NCBI GenBank assembly: GCA_005777235.1
Contig: SXND01000083.1
Location: forward strand, 16,304-80,303
Length of the DNA stretch: 64,000 bases
DNA from: Pseudomonadota bacterium
Lineage (GTDB): Bacteria > Tectomicrobia > Entotheonellia > Entotheonellales > Entotheonellaceae
Direction: 5' to 3'
In this document: positions 36,241 to 44,542 of the stretch, one piece after another
Layout of the letters: each line of letters begins with the position of its first letter
Position numbering within the stretch: position 1 is the stretch's first letter
Made by a program: the position numbers and the translations under genes
Notes under the pieces: generated by a model
What the model was told of the DNA's origin: nothing
The model's database searches: none
The model's input: only the letters and a program-made list of their open reading frames with translations

Positions 36241-37239
36241 TTAATACTCCGTAAACATGCGTGTAATCTCCGCCGGCTCTCGCGTCAGCGTGAGGCCCAG
36301 GGCGAGTAAGAGACGCGCCTTTTGTGGATTCAGGTTGTCGGCAATCAACACCCCATGACGCGCCAAACGGGTGTTTTGAAACGTGCGGCCACTGCCCGCG
36401 CGGGTCGATTGCACCACCAGAATGCCCTGGCGGACGGCCTCGGCCAGCGGTTCGAGGTCTCCAGGCCCACAAAAACCCGGCGCAAAGCCGGCGGACACGA
36501 TGCCTTGCGCGCCCGCGGCGATGAACGCGCGCACTGCCGTTCCATCCGAGCCGGCATAAGCATAGGCAATATCCACCCGCGGCAACACCTCCAGCGTGCG
36601 GATGTCAAATTCGGTATCGGGCGCCCTCCGGCGTATGGGCCGCCGGTAATAGGCGATGGCATCGCCGTCGGTATGGCCCAGCACGCCAAAATCTGGGGTG
36701 CGAAACGTGTGCAAACGATATGTCGATGTTTTTGTTACCTCTCGTGCCGCATGAATCTCATCGTTGAGTACCACTAGCACCCCCAGGCCCCGGGACGCTG
36801 GGGCAGCGGCAGTACGGACGGCATTGAACAGGTTCATCCCGGCATCCGTCGAGAGCGCACTGGCAGGACGCTGCGAGCCTACCAGCACCACGGGGAGGTC
36901 GACATGGAGGGTGAGATTGAGAAAATAGGCGGTTTCTTCCAGTGTGGCCGTCCCGTGTGTGACGACGATACCCGCGAGGGTGGGGTGGGCGTGGACCAGC
37001 GCTTCGATACGCAGGACTAAAGCTTTCCACTCGCGGAAAAACACGTTCGGGCTGGGAATCGCCTCAAAGCGCACTGGGAGAATCTCGGCGACGTCGTGCA
37101 CGGCCGGGAAACGCGCCACGAGCTCGTCCGCATGCATCATGGTCTCGTTGGCCCCGTAATCTTGGAGATCCAAGGGCCCGGTACCGAGGGACGCGATGGT
37201 CCCTCCCGTGCCAATGATGGCGACATGGGGTTTGGACAT
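36241..37239 (-). CDS. L-asparaginase/glutaminase family protein
   Basis: This 332-residue asparaginase has the first catalytic threonine in IIGTGGTIASLG, the second in IVVTHGTATLEETAYFLN, and VVLVGSQRPASALSTDAGMNLFNAV. It lacks a signal peptide, so it is likely cytoplasmic. The start at MSKPHVAI has AAGGAG six bases ahead; the track's 54 extra residues are rejected. SQRP in place of AMRP is a small departure from the type enzymes. It hydrolyses asparagine to aspartate and ammonia. Confidence 0.88.
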   Translation of the reverse strand: MSKPHVAIIGTGGTIASLGTGPLDLQDYGANETMMHADELVARFPAVHDVAEILPVRFEAIPSPNVFFREWKALVLRIEALVHAHPTLAGIVVTHGTATLEETAYFLNLTLHVDLPVVLVGSQRPASALSTDAGMNLFNAVRTAAAPASRGLGVLVVLNDEIHAAREVTKTSTYRLHTFRTPDFGVLGHTDGDAIAYYRRPIRRRAPDTEFDIRTLEVLPRVDIAYAYAGSDGTAVRAFIAAGAQGIVSAGFAPGFCGPGDLEPLAEAVRQGILVVQSTRAGSGRTFQNTRLARHGVLIADNLNPQKARLLLALGLTLTREPAEITRMFTEY

Positions 37240-37347
37240 GTTACACTCCTTCACCAAAATGATGCTGGATACCCCGCGCTGCAGCGGGGATGGGAGATAA
37301 CGCCGTGCCTTGGCAGCGCACCAGGGGTGCAATATGCGGCCCCGTGG

Positions 37348-37362
37348 TATACACTGTGTATA
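37348..37362. promoter_or_regulatory. Candidate operator palindrome upstream of the asparaginase gene
   Basis: TATACACTGTGTATA is a perfect 15-base palindrome about 110 bases before the asparaginase start. Its size suits a GntR- or TetR-type dimer. No regulator gene is adjacent. Confidence 0.35.
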
Positions 37363-37646
37363 GGTATCGACACACGACCCGCACGCGCACGATGTTATCA
37401 CTAACGTAGCACACCCTCACTGCCTATGCGCCGTCGTAGACGTGAGACGCCTGCGGCAATTCCCTGACTGCAGTGAGGGGATGACGGCAATGATGCAGGA
37501 TCTAGGGATACGTCACAGAAACAGGGCTTTAGCCCGTGCAAGCCTCGGGGATTCATCCCCAGAGGAGGACACGCTTTGCAGGCTTGAGCCGACTTTTCTT
37601 CATGGCGTGCTTGTACATGAGATGCGGTTATGTGAATATCTCTCCC

Positions 37647-38826
37647 ATGGAACTGACCTTGCAACTCAAACTGCTGCCCACAGCAGACCAAGCCATGGCC
37701 TTGCATGCCGTGATGACGCGCTTTAATGAGGCGTAACTGGCTGGCAGCGCGGGCTTTTGCCCAACAATGCACGAACAAATTGACGTTGCAACGGCTGTAT
37801 TACCATGAGCTGCGTACACACTTCGCTTTGCCGTCTCAGATGGTGGTCCGCTGTCTGGCGCGCGTGGCAGGGACGTACCGGAGAGACAAGACGATCTGTC
37901 CTACCTTTCGCCCAGACGCGGCCATGCCCTACGACCAACGCCTTATGCGCTTCGCTGGGTTGGACCATGTCAGCCTGACCACCCAGCAAGGCCGGGTGCT
38001 GGTCGCGTTCCTCATCGGCCCCTACCATCGACAGCGCTTTGATGACTATGAGCCACGACAGTGCCACCTGGTGGTACGCGCAGATGGCCAGTGGTATCTG
38101 CTGGTGGTGGTCCAGGTGCCGGACGGCACGCCCATGCCCCCAACAGACTTTCTTGGTGTGGATCTCGGCGTGGTCAATCTGGCAACCGCCTCGGATGGCA
38201 CGCCCCACAGTGGCGAGCAGATTGAAGCCTGCCGTGCACGGTATCTGCAATACCGTAGGCGGCTCCAACGGGCGGCCACGGTGGCCCAGATGGATGGCAA
38301 GCGGCCGAAGAACATCCGGCGTGCCCTGAAGCGGACTGCCAAGAGAGAAGCGGGCTTCAGGCGCGATACGAACCACTGTATCAGCAAGACACTCGTTGCG
38401 GCGGCCACAGGCAACGAGACGGGTATCGCCCTCGAAGATTTGACGCATATCCGTACTCGGACTCGGTTCAGGAAGCCGCAACGTGCCCGCATGGCAGGAT
38501 GGGCGTTTACCCAACTGCGTGACTTTGTCGAGTACAAGGCACGGCTCGCTGGCGTCCGTGTGGTGCTCGTCGACCCTCGGTACACCAGTCAAGAGTGTAG
38601 TGCCTGTGGGCATATCGCGAAAGCCAACCGACAGAGTCAAGCGCGGTTCTCCTGTCAGCACTGTGGCTATACCGCCAATGCCGACTTCAATGCGGCGGTG
38701 AACATTCGCTCAAGGGCGCACGTCAATGCGCCTCTGGTTGCGGGTCGCGTCCCCCAGCAGCTCTGGCTGCTGGCTGGCGTCGGCGCCAGCGACAAGCTGC
38801 GGCACTTCAGTGCCAGCAGTCATTGA
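37647..38826 (+). pseudogene. tnpB: tnpB of another subtype, frameshifted near the N-terminus
   Basis: The protein starts MELTLQLKLLPTADQAMALHAVMTRFNEA, then hits TAA at 37734. The matching sequence resumes one frame over as NWLAARAFAQQCTNKLTLQ (track ORF 37726-38826). RuvC-I (FLGVDLGVVNLATASDG), RuvC-II (TGIALEDLTHIRTRTRF), zinc finger (CSACG...CQHCG) and RuvC-III (NADFNAAVNI) are all intact. Loss of two bases in GCGT(xx)AACTGG would explain the break. Possible end hairpins are CGGGGATTCATCCCC near 37546 upstream and the GC-rich tail of the gene. Confidence 0.78.
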
Positions 38827-38904
38827 CACCTTCCCGGTATAATGTCCCTGTAGCTTCCGAGACCCTGGCGATGTGCCACGGACTTCCTAGCCGAGAGGAC
38901 GCCC

Positions 38905-40257
38905 ATGCGTATTAGCGCTTCTGGACAGACGGACGTCGGTTGCGAGCGTGATCACAACGAAGACACCTGCCTCATGGATGCCGAACTGGGGCTCTATATT
39001 GTCTGTGATGGCATGGGTGGCCATGCCGCCGGCGAGATCGCCAGCCAAGAAACGGCACGCTTGGTACAAGCCAAGATCCGTGAGCAACGCGCGCTCCTGG
39101 CGGCTTATGATACGACCCCGACCTTTGAACAGCGTGCGCAGGTGGTACGCATGGTCTCAGAGGCCATCCAGGAAGCCTGTGCGCATATTTATGCGATGGG
39201 ACAGCGCGATATTACCAAGCGCGGGATGGGGACGACCATTGTCTTGTTGCTGACCCTGGGCGAAGGCGCGATTGTGGCCCATGTCGGCGATTCACGAGTG
39301 TATCTCATTCGTGACCGTCAGGCGCATCAGCTCACGGAAGATCACAGCATGGCCTGGTACATGGTGAAATCGGGGAAGCTCAGCAAGGCCGATGTCGCCA
39401 CGTGGCCGTATAGTAATGTCATCACAAGAAGTATCGGCACCAAGGCCACAGTCGAGGTCGATACCCTGTTCGTCGAATGTCTCACCCATGATCGCTTCTT
39501 GCTGTGTTCCGATGGTTTCCACAACTACCTAGAAGACGACGCTGAGCTAGTGCACATGAGTACAAAGTTCCCTTTGGAGGCACTTGTACCAGCCTGTATT
39601 GACCGAGCCCATACTGGTGGGGCCAGTGACAATGTGACGGTCGTGGTGGTGCAAGTGGACTCCGTGCCGCGCACGGGCGGAGAGTCGGGCGTCTCCGCGA
39701 TGCGTAAAGTCGAAGCCCTCAAGCGTATTCGCCTGTTCAGCACGTGCGAAACGCACGAACTGGTACGCATCCTGAATATCGTGCATGTGCGTTCCCATGA
39801 GCCTGGAGAGGTGATCATCGCCGAGGACACGGTGGGCGATGATTTTTTCATCGTGGTGAGCGGACGCGTGGAAGTGCTCACCAAAGGGCAGCACTTGCAC
39901 ACCCTAGGCCCTGGGGCGCCTTTTGGCGAGACCGCGCTTTTGGATCACGTCACCCGTGCGGCCACCGTGCGAGCGCTGGAGGCCACGAAGACCATGTTCC
40001 TCCACGGCAAGGACTTCTATGCCATGCTCGAACAAGAACCCACCATGGCCGTGAAACTATTTCGGAGTTTCGTGGCCACCCTCCACCAGCGCCTGCGGAC
40101 TTCCACTACGGATCTCCTCGCGGCGCGTGGGGCCCTCGCCTCATTCGCCCAGCAAGTGCACGCCCCCAGGCGCCATGACCATACAACGGTTCTTGATGGT
40201 TCTGCCTTGCCACAAGGGAACGAGCTGCCCCCAAAAGCTCCCGAGGAGCCCGGGTAA
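38905..40257 (+). CDS. PP2C-type Ser/Thr phosphatase fused to a cyclic-nucleotide-binding domain
   Basis: The 450-residue protein has an N-terminal PP2C domain (about 1-250) with metal-binding DVGCERDHNEDTCL, YIVCDGMGGHAAGE, MGTTIVLLL, AHVGDSRVYLIR, LTEDHS, LLCSDGFHNYL and GGASDNVTVVVV. Residues 270-390 form a cNMP-binding domain with FIVVSGRVEVLTKG and the phosphate cassette PFGETALLDHVTRAATV. cAMP or cGMP probably controls the phosphatase. A TATAAT at 38838 may be its -10 element. Confidence 0.92.
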   Translation: MRISASGQTDVGCERDHNEDTCLMDAELGLYIVCDGMGGHAAGEIASQETARLVQAKIREQRALLAAYDTTPTFEQRAQVVRMVSEAIQEACAHIYAMGQRDITKRGMGTTIVLLLTLGEGAIVAHVGDSRVYLIRDRQAHQLTEDHSMAWYMVKSGKLSKADVATWPYSNVITRSIGTKATVEVDTLFVECLTHDRFLLCSDGFHNYLEDDAELVHMSTKFPLEALVPACIDRAHTGGASDNVTVVVVQVDSVPRTGGESGVSAMRKVEALKRIRLFSTCETHELVRILNIVHVRSHEPGEVIIAEDTVGDDFFIVVSGRVEVLTKGQHLHTLGPGAPFGETALLDHVTRAATVRALEATKTMFLHGKDFYAMLEQEPTMAVKLFRSFVATLHQRLRTSTTDLLAARGALASFAQQVHAPRRHDHTTVLDGSALPQGNELPPKAPEEPG

Positions 40258-40380
40258 GCGCTGCCTGTCTGCGTCCTGCTGGATGCCCCAGCCTCCCTCA
40301 CGCGCTGCGCCTCCGTCCTGCTTCCATGGTGTCGTGTCTTTCCTCGCGGCCTGCTCACGGCCTGCCACCACCAAGATTGT

Positions 40381-40424
40381 GCGGACTTTCCTCTCCGTCC
40401 TTCAGGGCGGAGAGGAAAGTCCGC
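40381..40424. repeat. Perfect 17-bp inverted repeat, probable left end of the tnpB element at 40.5 kb
   Basis: GCGGACTTTCCTCTCCG and its exact complement CGGAGAGGAAAGTCCGC flank a 10-base loop. The core CCGTCCT..AGGGCGG matches the right-end hairpin at 41669-41688. It lies between the phosphatase gene and tnpB. Confidence 0.6.
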
Positions 40425-40481
40425 TTGCTCCCTAGGAGTAACAGGGTTGCCTTGTGACGCAAGATCATGTACCGTTGCCTC

Positions 40482-41681
40482 ATGGAAACTCAACAGGCGA
40501 GCAGCATGCGTCTGACCGTAGAAGCCAAGCGCCTCGTGCGAGCCCTAGCGACGCAGTCCGGTATGAGCATGACAGCGGTCCTCGCAATCATTGATCCGCG
40601 AGCAAGCTCAGCGGAAAGGCGTCCCAGAGTGTCCATCCTGACGTATCGCTACCGCATCAAAGACGCGACCTCCGGGACGCACCTGCGGCAAATGGCCGGG
40701 GCGATTAACTATGCCTGGAACTATTGCAACGAAGTGAGCCTGTTGGCGTTCCGTCGCGACAAGACCTTTCTGTCTGCCTACGACTTGCATAAACTCACCG
40801 CAGGGACATCGAAAGACTTGCGCTTGTCGGCGGATACGATTCAGCAAGTGTGCACCGAATATGTCACCAGACGGCGCCAGTTCAAGAAGGTCAAGCTGGC
40901 GTGGCGCAGTCGCAAGCGCTCGCTGGGGTGGATACCCTTCAAGGCGGCGTATATCAGGCTCCAAGGCGACACCGTCACGTACTGTGGCCAGCGGTTCCGC
41001 CTGTGGCTGTCTCGCCCTGTGGAAGGCGTTGTCAAAACCGGCAGCTTCACGCAAGACGCACGGGGCCGCTGGTCTGTCAACTTCCAGTGCGAGGTGTTGG
41101 ACGCGACCGAGCCGCTTGGCCGTCTCGATCTCGGCATTGACCTGGGGCTGAAAAGCCAAATCGCTTGTTCCGATGGCGTCATCTATCGTCGTGAGAATCT
41201 GACACGTCAGCATGCCATGGCCCTCGCCATGGCCCAACGGGCGCACAAGACACGGCGCGTCAAGGCCATCCAGGCCAAGATAGCCAACGTCCGTAGCGAC
41301 TGGACACACAAGGCGACGACGGCCATTGCCCGTCGAGGCAAGCTGATCGTTATCGGGGATGTGTCAAGCGCCCAGCTCATCCACACACCCTTCGCCACAT
41401 CAACCTATGATGCGGCCTGGCACCGCGTGAGAACCCAGTTGGCCTACAAAGCCATCAGGCTTGCTGGGGTCTGTGTGTCAGGACGTGAAACCTTCTCCAG
41501 TGTGACTTGCTCGGACTGTGGCGCCCGCTCCGGTCCGCGTGGACTGAGTGGCCTGGGGGTAAGAGCGTGGGGATGCCCTTGCTGCGGAGTCATGCACGAA
41601 CGTGATGTCAACGCGGCACGCAACATTCTCGCTTTCCGTAGCGGACGTGCTACGCCAATCAAGGGAATCCCCGTCCTGTAG
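40482..41681 (+). CDS. tnpB: TnpB nuclease with an N-terminal ribbon-helix-helix-like segment
   Basis: Residues 1-45 (SMRLTVEAKRLVRALATQSG) match the separate small ORF of the element at 18.3 kb. A typical TnpB start then follows at GTG 40629 (VSILTYRYRIKDATSGTHL), so translation could begin at either point. The TnpB part has IDLGLKSQIACSDG (RuvC-I), LIVIGDVSSAQL where RuvC-II normally has Glu, the zinc finger CSDCG...CPCCG, and HERDVNAARNIL (RuvC-III). It ends GIPVL, within the right-end hairpin. It lies just upstream of the SpoIIIAA-like gene. Confidence 0.82.
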   Translation: METQQASSMRLTVEAKRLVRALATQSGMSMTAVLAIIDPRASSAERRPRVSILTYRYRIKDATSGTHLRQMAGAINYAWNYCNEVSLLAFRRDKTFLSAYDLHKLTAGTSKDLRLSADTIQQVCTEYVTRRRQFKKVKLAWRSRKRSLGWIPFKAAYIRLQGDTVTYCGQRFRLWLSRPVEGVVKTGSFTQDARGRWSVNFQCEVLDATEPLGRLDLGIDLGLKSQIACSDGVIYRRENLTRQHAMALAMAQRAHKTRRVKAIQAKIANVRSDWTHKATTAIARRGKLIVIGDVSSAQLIHTPFATSTYDAAWHRVRTQLAYKAIRLAGVCVSGRETFSSVTCSDCGARSGPRGLSGLGVRAWGCPCCGVMHERDVNAARNILAFRSGRATPIKGIPVL

Positions 41682-41688
41682 GGCGGGG
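41669..41688 (+). ncRNA. Right-end/omega-RNA hairpin overlapping the tnpB stop codon
   Basis: CCCCGTCC-TGTA-GGGCGGGG contains the TAG stop codon of tnpB in its loop and 3' arm. TnpB guide RNAs characteristically overlap the 3' end of the gene and end at the transposon right end, so the guide would begin just after this hairpin. Confidence 0.5.
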
Positions 41689-41787
41689 AGGACGTCAAAT
41701 TTTGCTTGCCTGTGGCAAGCCGAGAGGTACAATCCGCCAGTAGAAGAACTCTCACCCCCTGTCTGTCCAGCGTGCGGAGGTGCAAGG

Positions 41788-43329
41788 TTGATTGGGAAAC
41801 AGGTAAGCGTCACCGATGATCTGGCTTTACTACTCGACGTGCTGCCCCCCACGATACGGGGCATGCTGGAGGCGAACCCCCAATGTGAGGCGCTGCTTGA
41901 AGTGGTGCTAGACCTCGGGCGACTGCCGCAGGCGCGGTTTTTCACGCAGACGGAGGATTTGCCCGCCACGCCGGTGTCGCGTGCGGACATTGACTACGTG
42001 GTGGCGCATGTCAGCGTGTTCGGCAAGGACAACCGCGCGGGGATCGAGCGCACGTTACATCGCATTTCCGCCATCCGCAATCGTGCCGGCAGTGTCATCG
42101 GCCTGACCTGCCGTGTGGGGCGGGCGCTCTTTGGCACGGTGGACATCCTCCGCGATGTCATCGAGCAAGGCAAATCGTTGCTGTTACTCGGGCGTCCCGG
42201 GGTGGGTAAAACCACCTTGTTACGCGAAGCGGCCCGTCTGCTGGCCGACGCGATGCACAAACGCGTGGTCATTGTCGACACCTCGAACGAAATCGCCGGC
42301 GATGGCGATATTCCCCACCCTGGCATTGGCGGTGCGCGGCGTATGCAAGTGCCCACGCCCAGCGAGCAGCATGCCGTGATGATCGAGGCTGTGGAAAACC
42401 ACATGCCCGAAGTGATTGTCATTGACGAGATTGGCACCGAGGCAGAAGCCCTCGCCGCCCGGACCATTGCCGAGCGCGGTGTCCAGTTGATCGCCACGGC
42501 GCACGGCAATACGCTCGATAATCTGCTGCGCAATCCCATCCTGTCGGACCTGGTCGGCGGCATCCAAACGGTGACCCTGTCCGACGAAGAAGCCCGGCGC
42601 CGCCGCACGCAGAAGACCGTCCTGGAACGCAAGGCGCCGCCGACGTTTGATGTGCTGATTGAGATCCAAGATCGCGTCAGCCTGGCGGTGCACCATAATG
42701 TGGCTCTCGTCGTGGACGGCCTGCTGCGTGGTCGCAGCCTCCGCCCCGAGGTGCGTGTGCGTACGGCAGATGGCGGGTTCGAGATCCAGCAGCCAGCCCT
42801 GGCAGAGCCCTCTATGGAGTCGGAGCCTGAGGGAGAATCGTACCGCGAGCGCCCCTCCCGCCGCTCACGTCGGGCCAGCGTGCGCATCTTTCCGTATGGG
42901 GTGGATCGTAGCCGGCTCGACCAGGCCATGCAGCATGGCCGCATCCCGGCGACGTTAGTGGACGATCTGGAAGCTGCCGACCTCATCTTGACGCTCAAAT
43001 CGCAGGAAAAACATCAGTCCCGTCGGCTCCGTGAGGCCCAGGCGCGTGGTGTGCCGGTGTATAGTATCCGCCACAACACCATTACGCAAATTGAGCAGAC
43101 CCTGCGGCAGATCTTTGAGCGCAGTGAGCGCCGCCCTGGCGATCATGAAGCCATCAGCGAAGCTGAGGAGGCTGCCCGTACGGTGATGGAGCAGTCGCAG
43201 CCCGTGGCCTTGGCGCCGCAAAACAACTATCTCCGGCGTCTCCAGCATCAGATTGCCGAACAGCACGGCTTGTCCACCGAGAGTACCGGCGTGGAGCCAC
43301 ACCGCCGGGTGGTGATTTACCCGGCGTAG
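41788..43329 (+). CDS. SpoIIIAA/Ycf45-like AAA ATPase
   Basis: This 513-residue RecA/AAA-fold ATPase belongs to the group called single-stranded nucleic acid binding R3H/stage III sporulation AA-like. It has Walker A LLLGRPGVGKTTLLREAARL, VVIVDTSNEIAGDGDIPHPGIGGARRM, Walker B VIVIDEIGTEAEALAARTIAERGV and TAHGNTLDNLLRNP. The C-terminal domain VRIFPYGVDRSRLDQAM...VYSIRHNTITQIEQTLR is typical. A TTG start at 41788 with GGAGGTG ahead is preferred, because the longer ORF overlaps tnpB and its hairpin. The function in non-sporulators is unknown. Confidence 0.85.
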   Translation: MIGKQVSVTDDLALLLDVLPPTIRGMLEANPQCEALLEVVLDLGRLPQARFFTQTEDLPATPVSRADIDYVVAHVSVFGKDNRAGIERTLHRISAIRNRAGSVIGLTCRVGRALFGTVDILRDVIEQGKSLLLLGRPGVGKTTLLREAARLLADAMHKRVVIVDTSNEIAGDGDIPHPGIGGARRMQVPTPSEQHAVMIEAVENHMPEVIVIDEIGTEAEALAARTIAERGVQLIATAHGNTLDNLLRNPILSDLVGGIQTVTLSDEEARRRRTQKTVLERKAPPTFDVLIEIQDRVSLAVHHNVALVVDGLLRGRSLRPEVRVRTADGGFEIQQPALAEPSMESEPEGESYRERPSRRSRRASVRIFPYGVDRSRLDQAMQHGRIPATLVDDLEAADLILTLKSQEKHQSRRLREAQARGVPVYSIRHNTITQIEQTLRQIFERSERRPGDHEAISEAEEAARTVMEQSQPVALAPQNNYLRRLQHQIAEQHGLSTESTGVEPHRRVVIYPA

Positions 43330-43401
43330 CCCTCTTGGCAGGCGCGGAGACCAGACCCTCCGCGCCCAGGCTGCTACGGCACCCGCTGGAGGCCCCCGAC
43401 C

Positions 43402-44418
43402 ATGGCATACAGCCTACGCTGGCTCGCCCGTACCGCCCGCTGGCTGGACCGCCAACCCCTGCCACTGGTGGTGGTTCTGGGCCTGACGCTCGGTCTGGGG
43501 CTGGGCCTGCCCGGCTTTTTCGCCCTGCACGCCCCAGCCTGGGCCCTGGCCTGGCTCTTGCTGTTCGGCCTCCTGTGGCGTCTCGGGCAGCGCGCTGAGC
43601 CGGTCTTTCCAGAGACACCGCCGGCCCGCACCACGCCCCGGCGCGTCCGTGACGGGCGGCTGGTGATGCTCGATCTCCCCGGTGGCAGCTTTTTGATGGG
43701 CTCACCGGCCAGCGATGACATGGCGTATGACGACGAGAGACCACAGCACCGGGTGACGCTGGCGGGATTGCGCATTGCGGTGACGCCGGTGACGGCTGGC
43801 CTGTACCACGCGGTGATGCAAGGGCAGGCGCCAACAGCAGGCCGTGAGCAGGTACCCGTGGTCAACGTGAGCTGGGAAGACGCCCTGCGGTTCTGTAACC
43901 GACTCTCTGAGCGGGAGGGCTATCGCCCCTGTTACCGTCAGCGCTTTGGACGCTGGCGCTGTGACTGGCGTGCCGATGGCTACCGTTTGCCCACCGAAGC
44001 GGAGTGGGAATACGCCTGCCGCGCCGGGACTATCACACGCTATGCTTTCGGGGATAACCCGGCCCGGCTGGAGCGCTATGCCTGGTATGGCGAGGGTTTC
44101 TCAAGGGGCGCCCATGAGGTGGCCCAGAAATTGCCCAATGCCTGGGGGCTGTACGACATGCACGGCAATGTCTGGGAATGGTGCTGGGACCTCTACGGAG
44201 CCTATGCAGCCAGAGCAGTCACAAATTCGCGCGGTCCGTCAAAATATAGATCTAAAAGTGCCTGGAGGCGGGTGATTCGTGGCGGCTCGTTCTTCAATCC
44301 GCCCGTGCACCTGCGCTCCGCGTACCGGGGCTTCGTCCCGCCCGTGGACCTGAGCGACGACCTCGGGTTCCGGTGTGTCCGTGTCCCGCCCCAGCATTTT
44401 GAGCCCTTGTCCCCTTGA
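43402..44418 (+). CDS. DGR target protein 1: membrane-anchored FGE/C-type-lectin-fold protein
   Basis: The 338-residue protein has two N-terminal hydrophobic segments (LPLVVVLGLTLGLGLGLPGF; WALAWLLLFGLLW) and then a formylglycine-generating-enzyme (SUMF1/EgtB) domain from about residue 90. Domain motifs are MLDLPGGSFLMGSPASDD, VPVVNVSWEDALRFCNRLSE, YRLPTEAEWEYACRAG and NAWGLYDMHGNVWEWCWD. The last 50 residues are the variable repeat VR1. The catalytic cysteines of true FGE (GGSxxCxxxxC) are absent (GGSFFNPPVHL), so it is probably a binding scaffold. GGAGG precedes the ATG. Confidence 0.9.
   Translation: MAYSLRWLARTARWLDRQPLPLVVVLGLTLGLGLGLPGFFALHAPAWALAWLLLFGLLWRLGQRAEPVFPETPPARTTPRRVRDGRLVMLDLPGGSFLMGSPASDDMAYDDERPQHRVTLAGLRIAVTPVTAGLYHAVMQGQAPTAGREQVPVVNVSWEDALRFCNRLSEREGYRPCYRQRFGRWRCDWRADGYRLPTEAEWEYACRAGTITRYAFGDNPARLERYAWYGEGFSRGAHEVAQKLPNAWGLYDMHGNVWEWCWDLYGAYAARAVTNSRGPSKYRSKSAWRRVIRGGSFFNPPVHLRSAYRGFVPPVDLSDDLGFRCVRVPPQHFEPLSP
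44259..44397 (+). repeat. DGR variable repeat VR1
   Basis: This 139-bp near-copy of the template repeat at 45720-45858 aligns without gaps. In the 31-codon core all 15 differences fall on adenines of the template: AAC to TTC twice, GAG to GTG twice, CAA to CCG, and others. The ends (GCCTGGAGGCGGGTGATTCG and CTCGGGTTCCGGTGTGTCCG) are identical. It encodes the C-terminus of target protein 1. Confidence 0.92.
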
Positions 44419-44431
44419 TTCTTTTGCCTTT

Positions 44432-44455
44432 ACCGGCGCGTTAGCGCCGGTTTTT
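44432..44455 (+). terminator. Rho-independent terminator after target gene 1
   Basis: ACCGGCGC-GTTA-GCGCCGGT is followed by a T-run, 14 bases past the stop codon. In DGRs a hairpin shortly after the VR can also help retrohoming, so it may have two roles. Confidence 0.8.
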
Positions 44456-44468
44456 GTTTGTCTGCACA

Positions 44469-44515
44469 CAGACAATATGTGCACAATAAACAATCATTTG
44501 TACGCATATTGTCTG
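44469..44515. repeat. AT-rich cruciform downstream of VR1
   Basis: CAGACAATATG and CATATTGTCTG are perfect 11-base complements around a 25-base loop that itself contains a partial dyad (GTGCACAAT / ATTTGTACGC). It lies about 70 bases past VR1 and stands out from the GC-rich surroundings. Confidence 0.55.
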
Positions 44516-44542
44516 TTTGTGTCCATACATCCGCCCGCCCGG

